From Dorea sp. 5-2 (GTDB taxonomy: Bacteria; Bacillota; Clostridia; Lachnospirales; Lachnospiraceae), in assembly GCF_000403455.2 (NCBI RefSeq), contig NZ_KE159737.1:178987-242986 (forward strand): a stretch of 64,000 nt of DNA, written 5' to 3'. Below the pieces are notes generated by a model that did not search any database, was not told where the DNA came from, and saw only the letters and a list, made by a program, of their open reading frames with translations. Shown piece after piece: positions 19,027-26,649 of this stretch. The stretch's first letter is position 1. Each line of letters begins with the position of its first letter. The position numbers and the translations under genes are program-made.

Positions 19027-19449
19027 ATGGATTTACAGAATGAGAAATGTGTCATGGTGATTGACGAGAATCTGCCGCTTGGCATTATTGCAAACACGGC
19101 GGCTATCATGGGGATTACGCTTGGAAAGCAGATGCCGGAAGTTGTGGGTGTGGATGTATACGACAGGACGGGTAATGGGCATCTGGGGATCATTGAATTT
19201 CCGGTGCCGATATTAAAGGGCAATGTGGATGTGCTCAAAGCAATCCGTGAGAAATTGTATGAGCCGGAGTTTTCAGATTTGACAGTGGTTGATTTTTCAG
19301 ATTTGGCGCAGGGTTGCAAGACCTATGATGAATTTATAGAAAAGATAAAAGATGTTTCAGAAAGGTCATTGAATTATTTTGGAATTGCCATTTGCGGCGC
19401 AAAAAAGAAGATAAACAAATTAACAGGGAGCATGGCGTTGCTGAGGTAA
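19027..19449 (+). CDS. DUF2000 family protein
   Basis: 140 residues. The start MDLQNEKCVMVIDENLPLG, the segment AAIMGITLGKQMPEVVG and the later FSDLAQGCKTYDEF match DUF2000 proteins, a fold related to peptidyl-tRNA hydrolase II whose cellular role is unknown. The ATG at 19027 has AAGGAGG 8 bases upstream. It is 42 bases downstream of the EamA gene on the same strand, a pairing that suggests a role with that transporter or its AraC regulator. Confidence 0.75.
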   Translation: MDLQNEKCVMVIDENLPLGIIANTAAIMGITLGKQMPEVVGVDVYDRTGNGHLGIIEFPVPILKGNVDVLKAIREKLYEPEFSDLTVVDFSDLAQGCKTYDEFIEKIKDVSERSLNYFGIAICGAKKKINKLTGSMALLR

Positions 19450-19466
19450 AGAAACAGGGAATTTCC

Positions 19467-19668
19467 TTATGAAAAGGCTGCGTTTTTGTCCTGTAGAAGA
19501 AGTTCTAAAGGAATTAAGCGCCGCTTTATATCATCCAAAGAAAATCCTAATGATTTCAGAGACACAATCTGATGAAGCGTAACCAAATCTTTATCCGTAT
19601 AAAGCCGGCGCCCGCCCGCGCTTTTTGCCGGGCGGAGAGAATAACCCCTCTTTGTCGTAATATTGCAA
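19467..19668 (-). pseudogene. Remnant of a MerR family regulator
   Basis: The minus strand encodes LQYYDKEGLFSPPGKKRGR, then after a frameshift (duplication in a GC-rich GGGCGGGCGCC stretch) RLYTDKDLVTLHQIVSLKSL and FSLDDIKRRLIPLE. This is the wing and second helix of a MerR DNA-binding domain. The N-terminal helix-turn-helix and the effector domain are missing. Confidence 0.75.
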
Positions 19669-19671
19669 AGT

Positions 19672-19945
19672 TCTTTCCTAAAATTGCAGGAGTTAAAGAA
19701 GGATTACATCAATATTATGAAATAGAGCAGACAACAGATTTATGGTCACTTAATTCTGGAAGAGTGTAAAGGAATTTGTGTTGGTGACATGTAACGAAAA
19801 CCATCCGGCATTAGAAATGGACGAAGATAATCTCCATATCATATATCAAAAGAAGCTATCACTGAAAAATGTTCTTACAAAACTCAAATTAGAATATAGT
19901 TGTGAGAGAATAACGATACAGGCTGGCCACAAAGAAGTATGGTAG
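19672..19945 (+). pseudogene. Remnant of a RibD_C/dihydrofolate-reductase-like gene
   Basis: The plus strand encodes HQYYEIEQTTDLWSLNSGRV in one frame and, after a gap and shift, CNENHPALEMDEDNLHIIY and NVLTKLKLEYSCERITIQAG. These match the middle of RibD C-terminal-domain reductases, where ERITIQTGGTLNG normally follows. Here the Gly-rich loop is replaced by HKEVW and a stop. The gene is internally deleted and truncated. Confidence 0.65.
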
Positions 19946-20213
19946 GTATTAGCAGAAACATCAATAATTTTTTCATAGTAACCTCACTTTCTGTTTTCTT
20001 GGTATTCTTAAGTGGGATTTCAATACGAGGGAACATTAAGAAATAATGCTGTGAAAAATGGAAAAGTGATTGATATGAAAATGTATTCCCTGCTAAAAGG
20101 GGAAATATAAATTTTATGGTGAAGATGGATATATCTGTTTGGCGGCGCTTGCGGCCATAGCAGTCAGCAATCCGGCAAGAAAAATTATGAAATCGAATAT
20201 TATAAATGAAATT
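19946..20213. other. Decayed spacer before the TetR gene
   Basis: No intact gene is found. Short coding-like traces are too brief to assign. Together with the MerR and RibD-like remnants, this makes 19450-20213 a stretch of gene decay. Confidence 0.5.
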
Positions 20214-20250
20214 GACCGCCAGGAATCGTAACGGTTCCTGGCGGTCTTCT
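20214..20250. terminator. Strong intrinsic terminator, probably bidirectional
   Basis: GACCGCCAGGAA (20214-20225) pairs perfectly with TTCCTGGCGGTC (20235-20246), followed by TTCT. It lies 33 bases past the stop of the minus-strand TetR gene, so it may serve that gene and any rightward transcript from the decayed region. Confidence 0.8.
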
Positions 20251-20283
20251 AAATGCCACGCAGTTAAAAGAAATTGTTACAAA

Positions 20284-20940
20284 TTAATTCTGTATACCAA
20301 CCATATATTTAATCATGGATACCAGTTTATTTGAAAGAATATCTGTTGAAATCCCGGGATTCTGACATTTTTGTTCTAGCAGGTATTTCAAATACCCAAC
20401 AGTTACATCATTAACCATATCAAGATTATCTTTTGTTAAACGGTTATCTTTTTCCTGTAAAAGCGGTTTTAAGATAAGATAGCACCTTTCATAAATATTT
20501 TGTCCAAAGTACATACTTTGTATATCCTTGCGGTAGATTGCCTTCTCGTCAGGGAATAATTCGTAATATCGTTCAAAAATATCTGTCAGGTTATCACTGT
20601 GTTTTCCGAAGAAAAAATTGTAAAAAATTTCCGGTTTATCAAATGCTGATTGAGCAAAAAAGGTCCAAATGGACAGAAAACTCTCATAGGGAGTACTGTT
20701 TTTTTTAATATGCTCTGCGAGGGCAGTACTATAGCCATTAAAATGTTTAAGAGATGCAAGCAGAATCAATTCATCTACATCTTTGAAATATAGATAGATG
20801 GTGGAATTGTGAAAGCCTGATTTTTCTGCAATCTTCCTGATAGAAATGTTTTTTAATCCAATATCATCAATTAGATTCTGTGTGGCTTCAATGAAACAGA
20901 TGGTATTCTGGCGCTTTAATAAATCTTTATTCTTTTCCAT
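20284..20940 (-). CDS. TetR family regulator, divergent from the Grd-like operon
   Basis: 218 residues. The N-terminal helix-turn-helix is clear (LKNISIRKIAEKSGFHNSTI, then YLYFKDVDELI, about residues 28-60), followed by an all-helical ligand domain. It is transcribed away from the GrdE-like gene, with about 208 bases between the starts. That interval holds two perfect palindromes at the operon promoter (21057-21074 and 21099-21112), the natural candidate binding sites for this protein. I infer a repressor that releases on binding the reductase substrate or a product. It resembles the second TetR at 27494-28177 in size and in the motif ELFPDE/EIFPDE. Confidence 0.88.
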   Translation of the reverse strand: MEKNKDLLKRQNTICFIEATQNLIDDIGLKNISIRKIAEKSGFHNSTIYLYFKDVDELILLASLKHFNGYSTALAEHIKKNSTPYESFLSIWTFFAQSAFDKPEIFYNFFFGKHSDNLTDIFERYYELFPDEKAIYRKDIQSMYFGQNIYERCYLILKPLLQEKDNRLTKDNLDMVNDVTVGYLKYLLEQKCQNPGISTDILSNKLVSMIKYMVGIQN

Positions 20941-21052
20941 AAGCCCTCCCTAAGTAAGCTGTTTTTTAATACGTTAAAAATTATATCACATTAGCTCCAT
21001 TTGTGTTATTGAAAATTTCTATAAATAAAATCTAAAAAAATTGTGTTAGGTA

Positions 21053-21112
21053 TTGACAATAAGCGCGCTTATTGCTATATTTCTGTTATAAAATAACCAT
21101 AAGCGCGCTTAT
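21053..21112 (+). promoter_or_regulatory. Promoter of the Grd-like operon with two palindromic operators
   Basis: TTGACA (21053-21058) and TATATT (21076-21081) are 17 bases apart. An 18-bp perfect palindrome CAATAAGCGCGCTTATTG (21057-21074) fills the spacer, and a 14-bp perfect copy ATAAGCGCGCTTAT (21099-21112) lies 40 bases downstream centre to centre, about four helical turns. This is the layout of a repressor that blocks RNA polymerase, very probably the adjacent TetR protein. Confidence 0.85.
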
Positions 21113-21148
21113 TAACAAAATCTATATGTATAAGTTTAAGGAGGAACT

Positions 21149-22474
21149 ATGAGACTGGAAATTGGTAATTTCTATGTGAAAGATATTGTTTTTGGAAATG
21201 AATTGTCATTTAAAGACGGTATACTGACAATTGCAAAGGATGAAGCACTGAAATTTATTCTCGAGGATGACAGAATTACGGAAGCAGAGCTTTATATTGC
21301 CAAACCGGGAGATAAAATCCGTATGTGTCCGGTAAAGGAGGCGGTTGAACCCAGGACGAGATTAGACGGACGCGGACTGTTCCCCGGATATACAAGTGAA
21401 CTTGCGCCTGCAGGTGACGGCGTACTCCATGCATTAAAAAATTGCAGTGTACTGGTAGTTGGGCGTCACTGGGGAGGTTTTCAGGATGGTATTATTGATA
21501 TGAGTGGAGAAGGACAGAAGCTTACATATTTCGGGCAGCTTAATAACATCGTGCTGGTAGCGGACACTAACGAAGAGTTTGAAAGATATGAGCAGCAGAA
21601 GAAAAATGATGCATTGAGGAGAGCCGGGCACAAGCTTGCAGAGTATATCGGGGCGTGTGTAAAGGAGCTTAAGCCTGAGGATACGGATATTTATGAGACA
21701 ACTCCAATGATAAAAAGGGATGCGGGGATTGAAAAGCTGCCTTCTGTTGTATATGTGATGCAGCCCCAGTCCCAGATGGAGGCGATGGGATATAACGACC
21801 TTGTGTATGGATGGGATACGAATCATATGCTTCCGACAGTGATGAGCCCAACGGAGATTTTGGACGGAGCAATCGTATCAGGAAGCTTCATGCCTGTATC
21901 CTCCAAATGGTCTACCTACGATATGCAGAACACACCTAATTTGCGGGCGCTTATGGATGCACATGGAAAGACGATTAATTTTCTCGGCGTGATCATGTCG
22001 AACCTGAATGTTGCATTGGAACAGAAAGAACGTGCGGCATTGTATGTCGCACAGATTGCGAAAAGCCTTGGAGCCGATGGAGCAGTTGTTGCGGAAGAGG
22101 GATACGGAAATCCGGATGCGGATTTCGTGGGTTGTCTGGTTGCTTTGGAGGATGCCGGAGTAAAGACCGTAGGTATTACTAATGAGAGTACAGGACGTGA
22201 TGGACATGGACAGCCTTTGGTTACTCTTGACGAAAAATGTGATGCAATTGTATCCTGCGGCAATGTAGGAGAGCTCATTGAGCTTCCTCCGATGGAGACT
22301 GTGCTGGGGGAGCTTGAAGCACTTGGCAGGGACGGAAATTCTGGCGGCTGGGCGTATGATGAGATTCTTGGACCGTCTGTAAGAGAAGACGGATCGATTA
22401 TTCTTGAAAATAATGGTGTATTCTGCGGAGATCAGGTGGCAGGCTGGTCACCCAAGCAAATGATGGAATTTTAG
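21149..22474 (+). CDS. GrdE-like reductase component B subunit lacking the pyruvoyl Cys
   Basis: 441 residues, matching the proprotein of the glycine/sarcosine/betaine reductase component B family (GrdE, GrdG, GrdI) over its length: MRLEIGNFYVKDIVFGNEL, GRHWGGFQDGIIDMSG, PTEILDGAIVSGS, and the C-terminal LPPMETVLGELEALG. In GrdE the proprotein is cleaved at a Cys within DGAIVSGNC to form a pyruvoyl cofactor. Here that stretch reads DGAIVSGSFMPVSSK (Gly245-Ser246-Phe247), so both the cleavage Cys and the nearby second Cys are absent. Either Ser246 is used or no pyruvoyl forms. The start follows AAGGAGG. Six bases separate it from the selenoprotein gene. Confidence 0.88.
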   Translation: MRLEIGNFYVKDIVFGNELSFKDGILTIAKDEALKFILEDDRITEAELYIAKPGDKIRMCPVKEAVEPRTRLDGRGLFPGYTSELAPAGDGVLHALKNCSVLVVGRHWGGFQDGIIDMSGEGQKLTYFGQLNNIVLVADTNEEFERYEQQKKNDALRRAGHKLAEYIGACVKELKPEDTDIYETTPMIKRDAGIEKLPSVVYVMQPQSQMEAMGYNDLVYGWDTNHMLPTVMSPTEILDGAIVSGSFMPVSSKWSTYDMQNTPNLRALMDAHGKTINFLGVIMSNLNVALEQKERAALYVAQIAKSLGADGAVVAEEGYGNPDADFVGCLVALEDAGVKTVGITNESTGRDGHGQPLVTLDEKCDAIVSCGNVGELIELPPMETVLGELEALGRDGNSGGWAYDEILGPSVREDGSIILENNGVFCGDQVAGWSPKQMMEF

Positions 22475-22480
22475 GAGGAA

Positions 22481-23797
22481 ATGGCAATGAAAAAAATAAT
22501 ATTATACATAAATCAGTTTTTCGGGCAAATCGGCGGAGAAGATAAAGCTGGTATCGAGCCGGAGATTCACGAAGGCCAGATTGGTCCGGCAATGCAGTTT
22601 GCCAAAGAGTTAGACGGAATTGCTGAAGTGACGCATACCATTATCTGTGGTGACAATTATATGGGTTCCAATACGGACGAGGCAGTAGCGGCAATCCTTG
22701 GAATGCTGGAAGGCAAAGAGATGGATATGTTCCTGGCAGGTCCGGCATTTCAGGCAGGGCGTTATACAGTTGCCTGCGGAACTATCTGCAAAGCAGTGAA
22801 AGAGAAATATGGTGTGCCTGTCGTAACTTCTATGAATGAGGAGACACCTGGCGTAAATATGTTCAAGAAAGATATGTACATTTTAAAAGGCGGAAATATT
22901 GCATCAAAGATGAGAAAAGATGTAAAGGCTATGGCAAATGTGGCAAAAAAGATTCTGCTCGGTGAGCCGGTCGGCCCTGCAGACGAGGAAGGATATTTTG
23001 CAAGAGGTATTCGTCATCAGGCCTGGCGTAAAGATATGAAACCCGCATCAGAGCGTATGATGGATATGCTTGTGAAAAAGTTAAATGGGGAACCATTTGT
23101 TTCTGAACTTCCGATTCCGAAGATTGACCGTGTGCCAATTGCTTCTGCTATTGCAAATCTTGGAGAGGCAAGAATTGCGCTGCTCAATACAGGCGGTATC
23201 GTGCCGGTGGATAATCCGGACCGTATTCAGTCCGCGTCTGCAACCAGATGGGGCAGGTATGACATTTCCGGGGACAAGGTCCTTAAGGGGGGAGAGTATA
23301 AGACAATTCATGCAGGCTTCGATCCGGCAGCAGCGGATGCTGATCCCAATGTCATTACACCGGTTGACGCGTTGAAGGAGCTTCTAAAAGAGGGAGTGTA
23401 CGGAAGTCTTCATCCTTATTTTTATACGACAGTAGGAACCGGAACGACAGAATCCGAAGCAGCAAGAATGGCGAAGGAAATTATTCCATTTCTTAAAGAG
23501 GATCATGTGGATGGATGTATCCTTGTCTCCACATGAGGGACCTGTACTCGTTGCGGTGCAACGATGGTGAAAGAGATTGAGAGAGAAGGCTTCCCAATCG
23601 TACAGATGTGCAATCTGGTTCCGGTGGCAAAGACAGTCGGCGCTAATAAGATTGTTCCGACAATTTCAATACCATATCCGTTAGGTGATCCGGGAACATC
23701 CAAGGAAGACCAGTGGAAGCTTCGTCTTCACAGGACAAAAGTTGCTCTCGAAGCCCTGGCAGCAGATGTAAAAGAACAGACAGTATTCCGTGTGTAA
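22481..23797 (+). CDS. GrdB-like selenoprotein (component B, selenocysteine at UGA 23534-23536)
   Basis: 438 residues if the in-frame TGA is read as selenocysteine (residue 352). The sequence before it ends in GCILVST and the sequence after it reads GTCTRCGATMVKEIEREGF, the exact context of the active-site Sec of glycine/betaine/sarcosine reductase selenoprotein B (STUGTCTRCGATMVKEIE). It continues to VGANKIVPTISIPYPLGDPG and a normal stop. A CGTTGC-GGT-GCAACG hairpin directly downstream of the codon serves as SECIS. The N-terminus (ILYINQFFGQIGGEDKAG) is also typical. With the GrdE-like subunit it should form a substrate-specific component B that passes a carboxymethyl-selenoether to selenoprotein A (GrdA, not in this window). 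The substrate is unknown. Confidence 0.93.
23534..23566 (+). promoter_or_regulatory. Selenocysteine codon and bacterial SECIS hairpin
   Basis: TGA at 23534-23536 is followed 12 bases later by a perfect 6-bp stem CGTTGC (23549-23554) and GCAACG (23558-23563) with loop GGT, plus an extra T-A pair below. Position and size fit a bacterial SECIS that recruits SelB. Coding continues in frame on the far side. Confidence 0.88.
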
Positions 23798-23837
23798 AGC
23801 TGATATACTTGAAAAATAGGGTTGGAGGGATTTATAC

Positions 23838-23873
23838 ATGGATAAGAAGAGAGGAAACGTAATCAAAATATAA
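23838..23873 (+). other. Eleven-residue frame after the selenoprotein gene
   Basis: ATG with a GGAGGG site reads MDKKRGNVIKI and stops. It may be the stub of a gene whose body was lost, or a leader for the downstream C45 gene. It is too short to judge. Confidence 0.2.
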
Positions 23874-23905
23874 AATATAAATGTCATATATATTATAAAC
23901 AATGA

Positions 23906-23934
23906 TTGACAAAATTGGAGAGAAATATTATAAT
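23906..23934 (+). promoter_or_regulatory. Consensus promoter before the C45 gene
   Basis: TTGACA (23906-23911) and TATAAT (23929-23934) with a 17-base spacer match the sigma-70 consensus at all twelve positions. The -10 box lies inside the left arm of the inverted repeat at 23927-24044. It probably drives the C45-DMT-wHTH-SDR genes separately from the grd promoter. Confidence 0.7.
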
Positions 23935-24044
23935 GGTGTTAGTCAATAAGTGTGTTGGCACAACATACAAAGGTCGATATTTCAGTGTTCATTATTGCCA
24001 AAAACAGGCATACCAACACAAATGTTGACTAACACCATTATAAT
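23927..24044. repeat. 118-bp inverted-repeat element (MITE-like) between grdB-like and C45 genes
   Basis: ATTATAATGGTGTTAGTCAA (23927-23946) is exactly complementary to 24025-24044, and homology extends inward with gaps (GTGTGTTGG against the complement of CCAACACAAA). This could be a tiny non-autonomous element, a 5'-UTR structure, or an invertible promoter segment. No recombinase lies beside it. Confidence 0.8.
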
Positions 24045-24131
24045 TATTTATGAGTAAATGGCCATTATCAATAAGTATCTTAGCGTAACTTTAAAATCAG
24101 TAACTACACACAATGATTCAGGAGGGAAATT

Positions 24132-25277
24132 ATGGACGGCAAAAGATTAGTAACCATTAAAGGAAATGATTATAAGAGAGGATGTCAGATTGGCGAGAAA
24201 CTTGGATATAGTATAAAAGTCAATTTTATGAATCAGGTAAGACATTATAAAGAGTCAGGAAACTATGACTTTTATGAGTGGGTGGAGAAATGTAAAAATT
24301 ATATCCCGCTTATTCAGGAATACACACCGCATACATATGAAGAAATGCGCGGAATGGCTGATGGAGCAGGGATGCCATTTGAATATATACTGGCGCTCAC
24401 GACAGCTTATGAGTTGGCAGTGGCGGGCGGAAATGTTGCAGATAAGTGTACAGGTTTTTTTGCTGCAGGTGAATATACGGCAGACGGCAAAGCATTTTGC
24501 GGTCAGACCAATGACGAGGATTTCTCGGAATGGATTCCGTATTTGGATGTAGTTCTCAGACATGAAAATCAGGATGGACCAAGTGCTTTGATATATACGC
24601 ATCCCGGTATTGCGGCATATATGGGAATGAATAACAAAGGAGTTTCTATTTTATGGCAGTATATAGATAATGGAGAAAGAAAGATGGGGGTACCGACAAA
24701 CTGCATCATCAGAGAAGTTCTGTTTTATGAGAATCTGAATGCCGTTGTTGATTTTTTGAAGAAAGTTCCACATACGATTCCGAACCATTATCTGATATCA
24801 TCAAAAGATGAAGGTGTGGCATCTGTTGAATGTTATCCGGAAGGAGTATATGTAAGGTTAAGTGAGACAAATATTTGCCACGCGAATAATATATTAACAC
24901 CGGAAAAAATGGATGGCTGCGATAAGAAAAATCCTATTAACTATCGCAAACCATTTTCAACGGAAGTTATGGCAGAAGAAGCTTATAAAGGCGAACTTGC
25001 AGGTACAGAGGGTATTCTGGAATGGTCTTATGTGAGATATCACAGAATCTGTGAATTATTAGAGGAAAATAAAGGGAAGATTGACGCTGAAGTGGCAAAA
25101 GGATTTTTGGCCGACCATAAGAATGAACCATTTTCTATCTGTTCGCATCCTAATTTCGTAAATACACGTTGGAAAACGCTTGCTTCTATCGTGTTTGATA
25201 TGGAAAATGCAAAGATGCATATTGCCTTTGGTTCCGCTTGTGAGGAGCCTTTCTATGAATTTGGATTTGAAAAATAG
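24132..25277 (+). CDS. C45 family autoproteolytic acyltransferase/hydrolase
   Basis: 381 residues. The sequence fits the C45 Ntn-hydrolase family (acyl-CoA:6-aminopenicillanate acyltransferase and relatives such as Tan and carcinine hydrolase): the N-terminal KGNDYKRGCQIGEKLG, the segment TYEEMRGMADGAGMPFEYIL, then ADKCTGFFAAG, where Cys106 would become the N-terminal nucleophile after self-cleavage, and later NEPFSICSHPN. Members make or break amide bonds of small N-acyl compounds. In this locus it may release the amine or amino acid that the Grd-like reductase uses. The ATG is preceded by GGAGGG. No signal peptide is visible, so it should act in the cytoplasm. Confidence 0.85.
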   Translation: MDGKRLVTIKGNDYKRGCQIGEKLGYSIKVNFMNQVRHYKESGNYDFYEWVEKCKNYIPLIQEYTPHTYEEMRGMADGAGMPFEYILALTTAYELAVAGGNVADKCTGFFAAGEYTADGKAFCGQTNDEDFSEWIPYLDVVLRHENQDGPSALIYTHPGIAAYMGMNNKGVSILWQYIDNGERKMGVPTNCIIREVLFYENLNAVVDFLKKVPHTIPNHYLISSKDEGVASVECYPEGVYVRLSETNICHANNILTPEKMDGCDKKNPINYRKPFSTEVMAEEAYKGELAGTEGILEWSYVRYHRICELLEENKGKIDAEVAKGFLADHKNEPFSICSHPNFVNTRWKTLASIVFDMENAKMHIAFGSACEEPFYEFGFEK

Positions 25278-25297
25278 TTATACTGGAGGAGAAAAGA

Positions 25298-26359
25298 ATG
25301 CAGGATTTAGCGAAAGCCAAATATGAAGAACTGCAGTCGAAGTTTTTTAAAAAAGGGATAAAAGTTGCGATTAGTTCCGGAATCTGTTATGGATTATACT
25401 CAGCATTTCTCACCTTAGGTATGTCAAGAGGTGTCTGGGCGGACTGGTTCGGACCTAATTCGGCAGCGTTGTCAGCATTCGTACTTACATATGTACTTGG
25501 GGCTTTAGGAAGCGCGGTGAATGATACGATGGGCGGTATCTTATGTCTTGTCGAGTCGGCAGCTCAGGGAAAGCTGGGCGATGTGGCGAGATGTGTAAAA
25601 ACAAAACCGGGAATTGTGATGATGTTATGTGGAATTATCGGAGGCCCGATTTCTGCTACGGCATATGTAATAGGTTTACAGATGGCCGGGCCTATGGTGA
25701 TTCCTGTTACTGCACTCTGCTCAGCGATTGGAGCGTTGTTAGGTTACTTTATTTTTAAGCAGGAGTTAAATCTCCGTATGATTATCGGTATTATAATCTG
25801 TTTTATAGCGTCTGCGATTATTGGAGGAACCAGTTTTAATGCGATTGATTCAAAGGTGGCGTTCGGATGTCTGATTGGCTTTGTGTCAGCGTTTGGATGG
25901 GGGATTGAGGGCTGTGTGGCAGGTTTTGGAACTTCAATGATTGATAATAAAATCGGTGTCACAATTAGACAATGTACTTCGGGCCTTGTTAATATGATTG
26001 TGTTAATACCTATTCTATGTGTAATTGCAGGCAATATTGGACTGGCGCCGCAGTTATTAAAAGAGGCATATACAACACCGGCTATTGTTTTCTTTATTGT
26101 GTCAGGATTGTTTTGTGAGCTTTCTTATTCTCTGTGGTACAAAGGAAATGCAATGTGCGGCGCGGCACTTGGCATGACCTGCAATGGAGCATATTCTTTC
26201 TGGGGTCCGTTTTTCTGCTGGATTTTGATGGGAGTTATCTGCAAAGAAAGCGGATGGATGTTATCACCGGTTCAGTGGCTTGCAGCAGTCATCATGTTCG
26301 TAGGAATCTTCTTAATTGCTATGAATCCGTTGGATTTGTTTAAAAGAAAGGAGAACTAG
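25298..26359 (+). CDS. DMT-superfamily-like membrane transporter
   Basis: 353 residues with about ten hydrophobic segments, beginning with a cytoplasmic stretch (LAKAKYEELQSKFFKKGIKV) and then ISSGICYGLYSAFLTLGMSR. A repeated layout (GPISATAYVIGLQMAGPMVI; then NGAYSFWGPFFCWILMGVIC) suggests two DMT/EamA-like halves. It starts 20 bases after the C45 gene with GGAGG upstream, so the two are co-transcribed. I infer uptake of the substrate or export of the amine product. It could belong to a sugar-transporter-like subgroup; the exact subfamily is not certain. Confidence 0.75.
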   Translation: MQDLAKAKYEELQSKFFKKGIKVAISSGICYGLYSAFLTLGMSRGVWADWFGPNSAALSAFVLTYVLGALGSAVNDTMGGILCLVESAAQGKLGDVARCVKTKPGIVMMLCGIIGGPISATAYVIGLQMAGPMVIPVTALCSAIGALLGYFIFKQELNLRMIIGIIICFIASAIIGGTSFNAIDSKVAFGCLIGFVSAFGWGIEGCVAGFGTSMIDNKIGVTIRQCTSGLVNMIVLIPILCVIAGNIGLAPQLLKEAYTTPAIVFFIVSGLFCELSYSLWYKGNAMCGAALGMTCNGAYSFWGPFFCWILMGVICKESGWMLSPVQWLAAVIMFVGIFLIAMNPLDLFKRKEN

Positions 26360-26362
26360 ATT

Positions 26363-26626
26363 GTGAGACCATTAAACTATGCGATATTAAAATACATGAC
26401 AGAAGTTCCCAGTGCCTGCGCAGCGGATGTGATAAATGCGTTAAAAGAAGATTATGGAAATTATAAGATGCTAAAACATGAAGCGGTGCTGGAATCTCTT
26501 ATGACTGCAGAAGCAAATGGACTTCTGGAGAAGGAGCGGTATGAGCTGGACAAGGATCAAAATGTGCACATCTATTATAAAGTGACAGAATATGGAACAA
26601 ATATGATTCATCAATACATTAAATAG
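26363..26626 (+). CDS. Small winged-helix-like protein
   Basis: 87 residues from a GTG with GGAG ten bases upstream, three bases after the transporter stop. The order helix (RPLNYAILKYMTEV), helix (ADVINALKEDYGNY), helix (AVLESLMTAEANGLLEKERY) and a beta wing (DQNVHIYYKVTEYG) is that of a winged helix such as PadR or MarR cores, without any dimerisation tail. It may tune the operon or be a partner of the adjacent enzymes. Function is inferred from predicted structure only. Confidence 0.55.
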   Translation: MRPLNYAILKYMTEVPSACAADVINALKEDYGNYKMLKHEAVLESLMTAEANGLLEKERYELDKDQNVHIYYKVTEYGTNMIHQYIK

Positions 26627-26649
26627 CGGCGGGATGCAGGAGGAAGATA

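Noticed and set aside
23564-23797. Separate 77-residue gene after grdB
   Set aside because: It continues the GrdB-like protein beyond the selenocysteine codon; its first ATG is internal.
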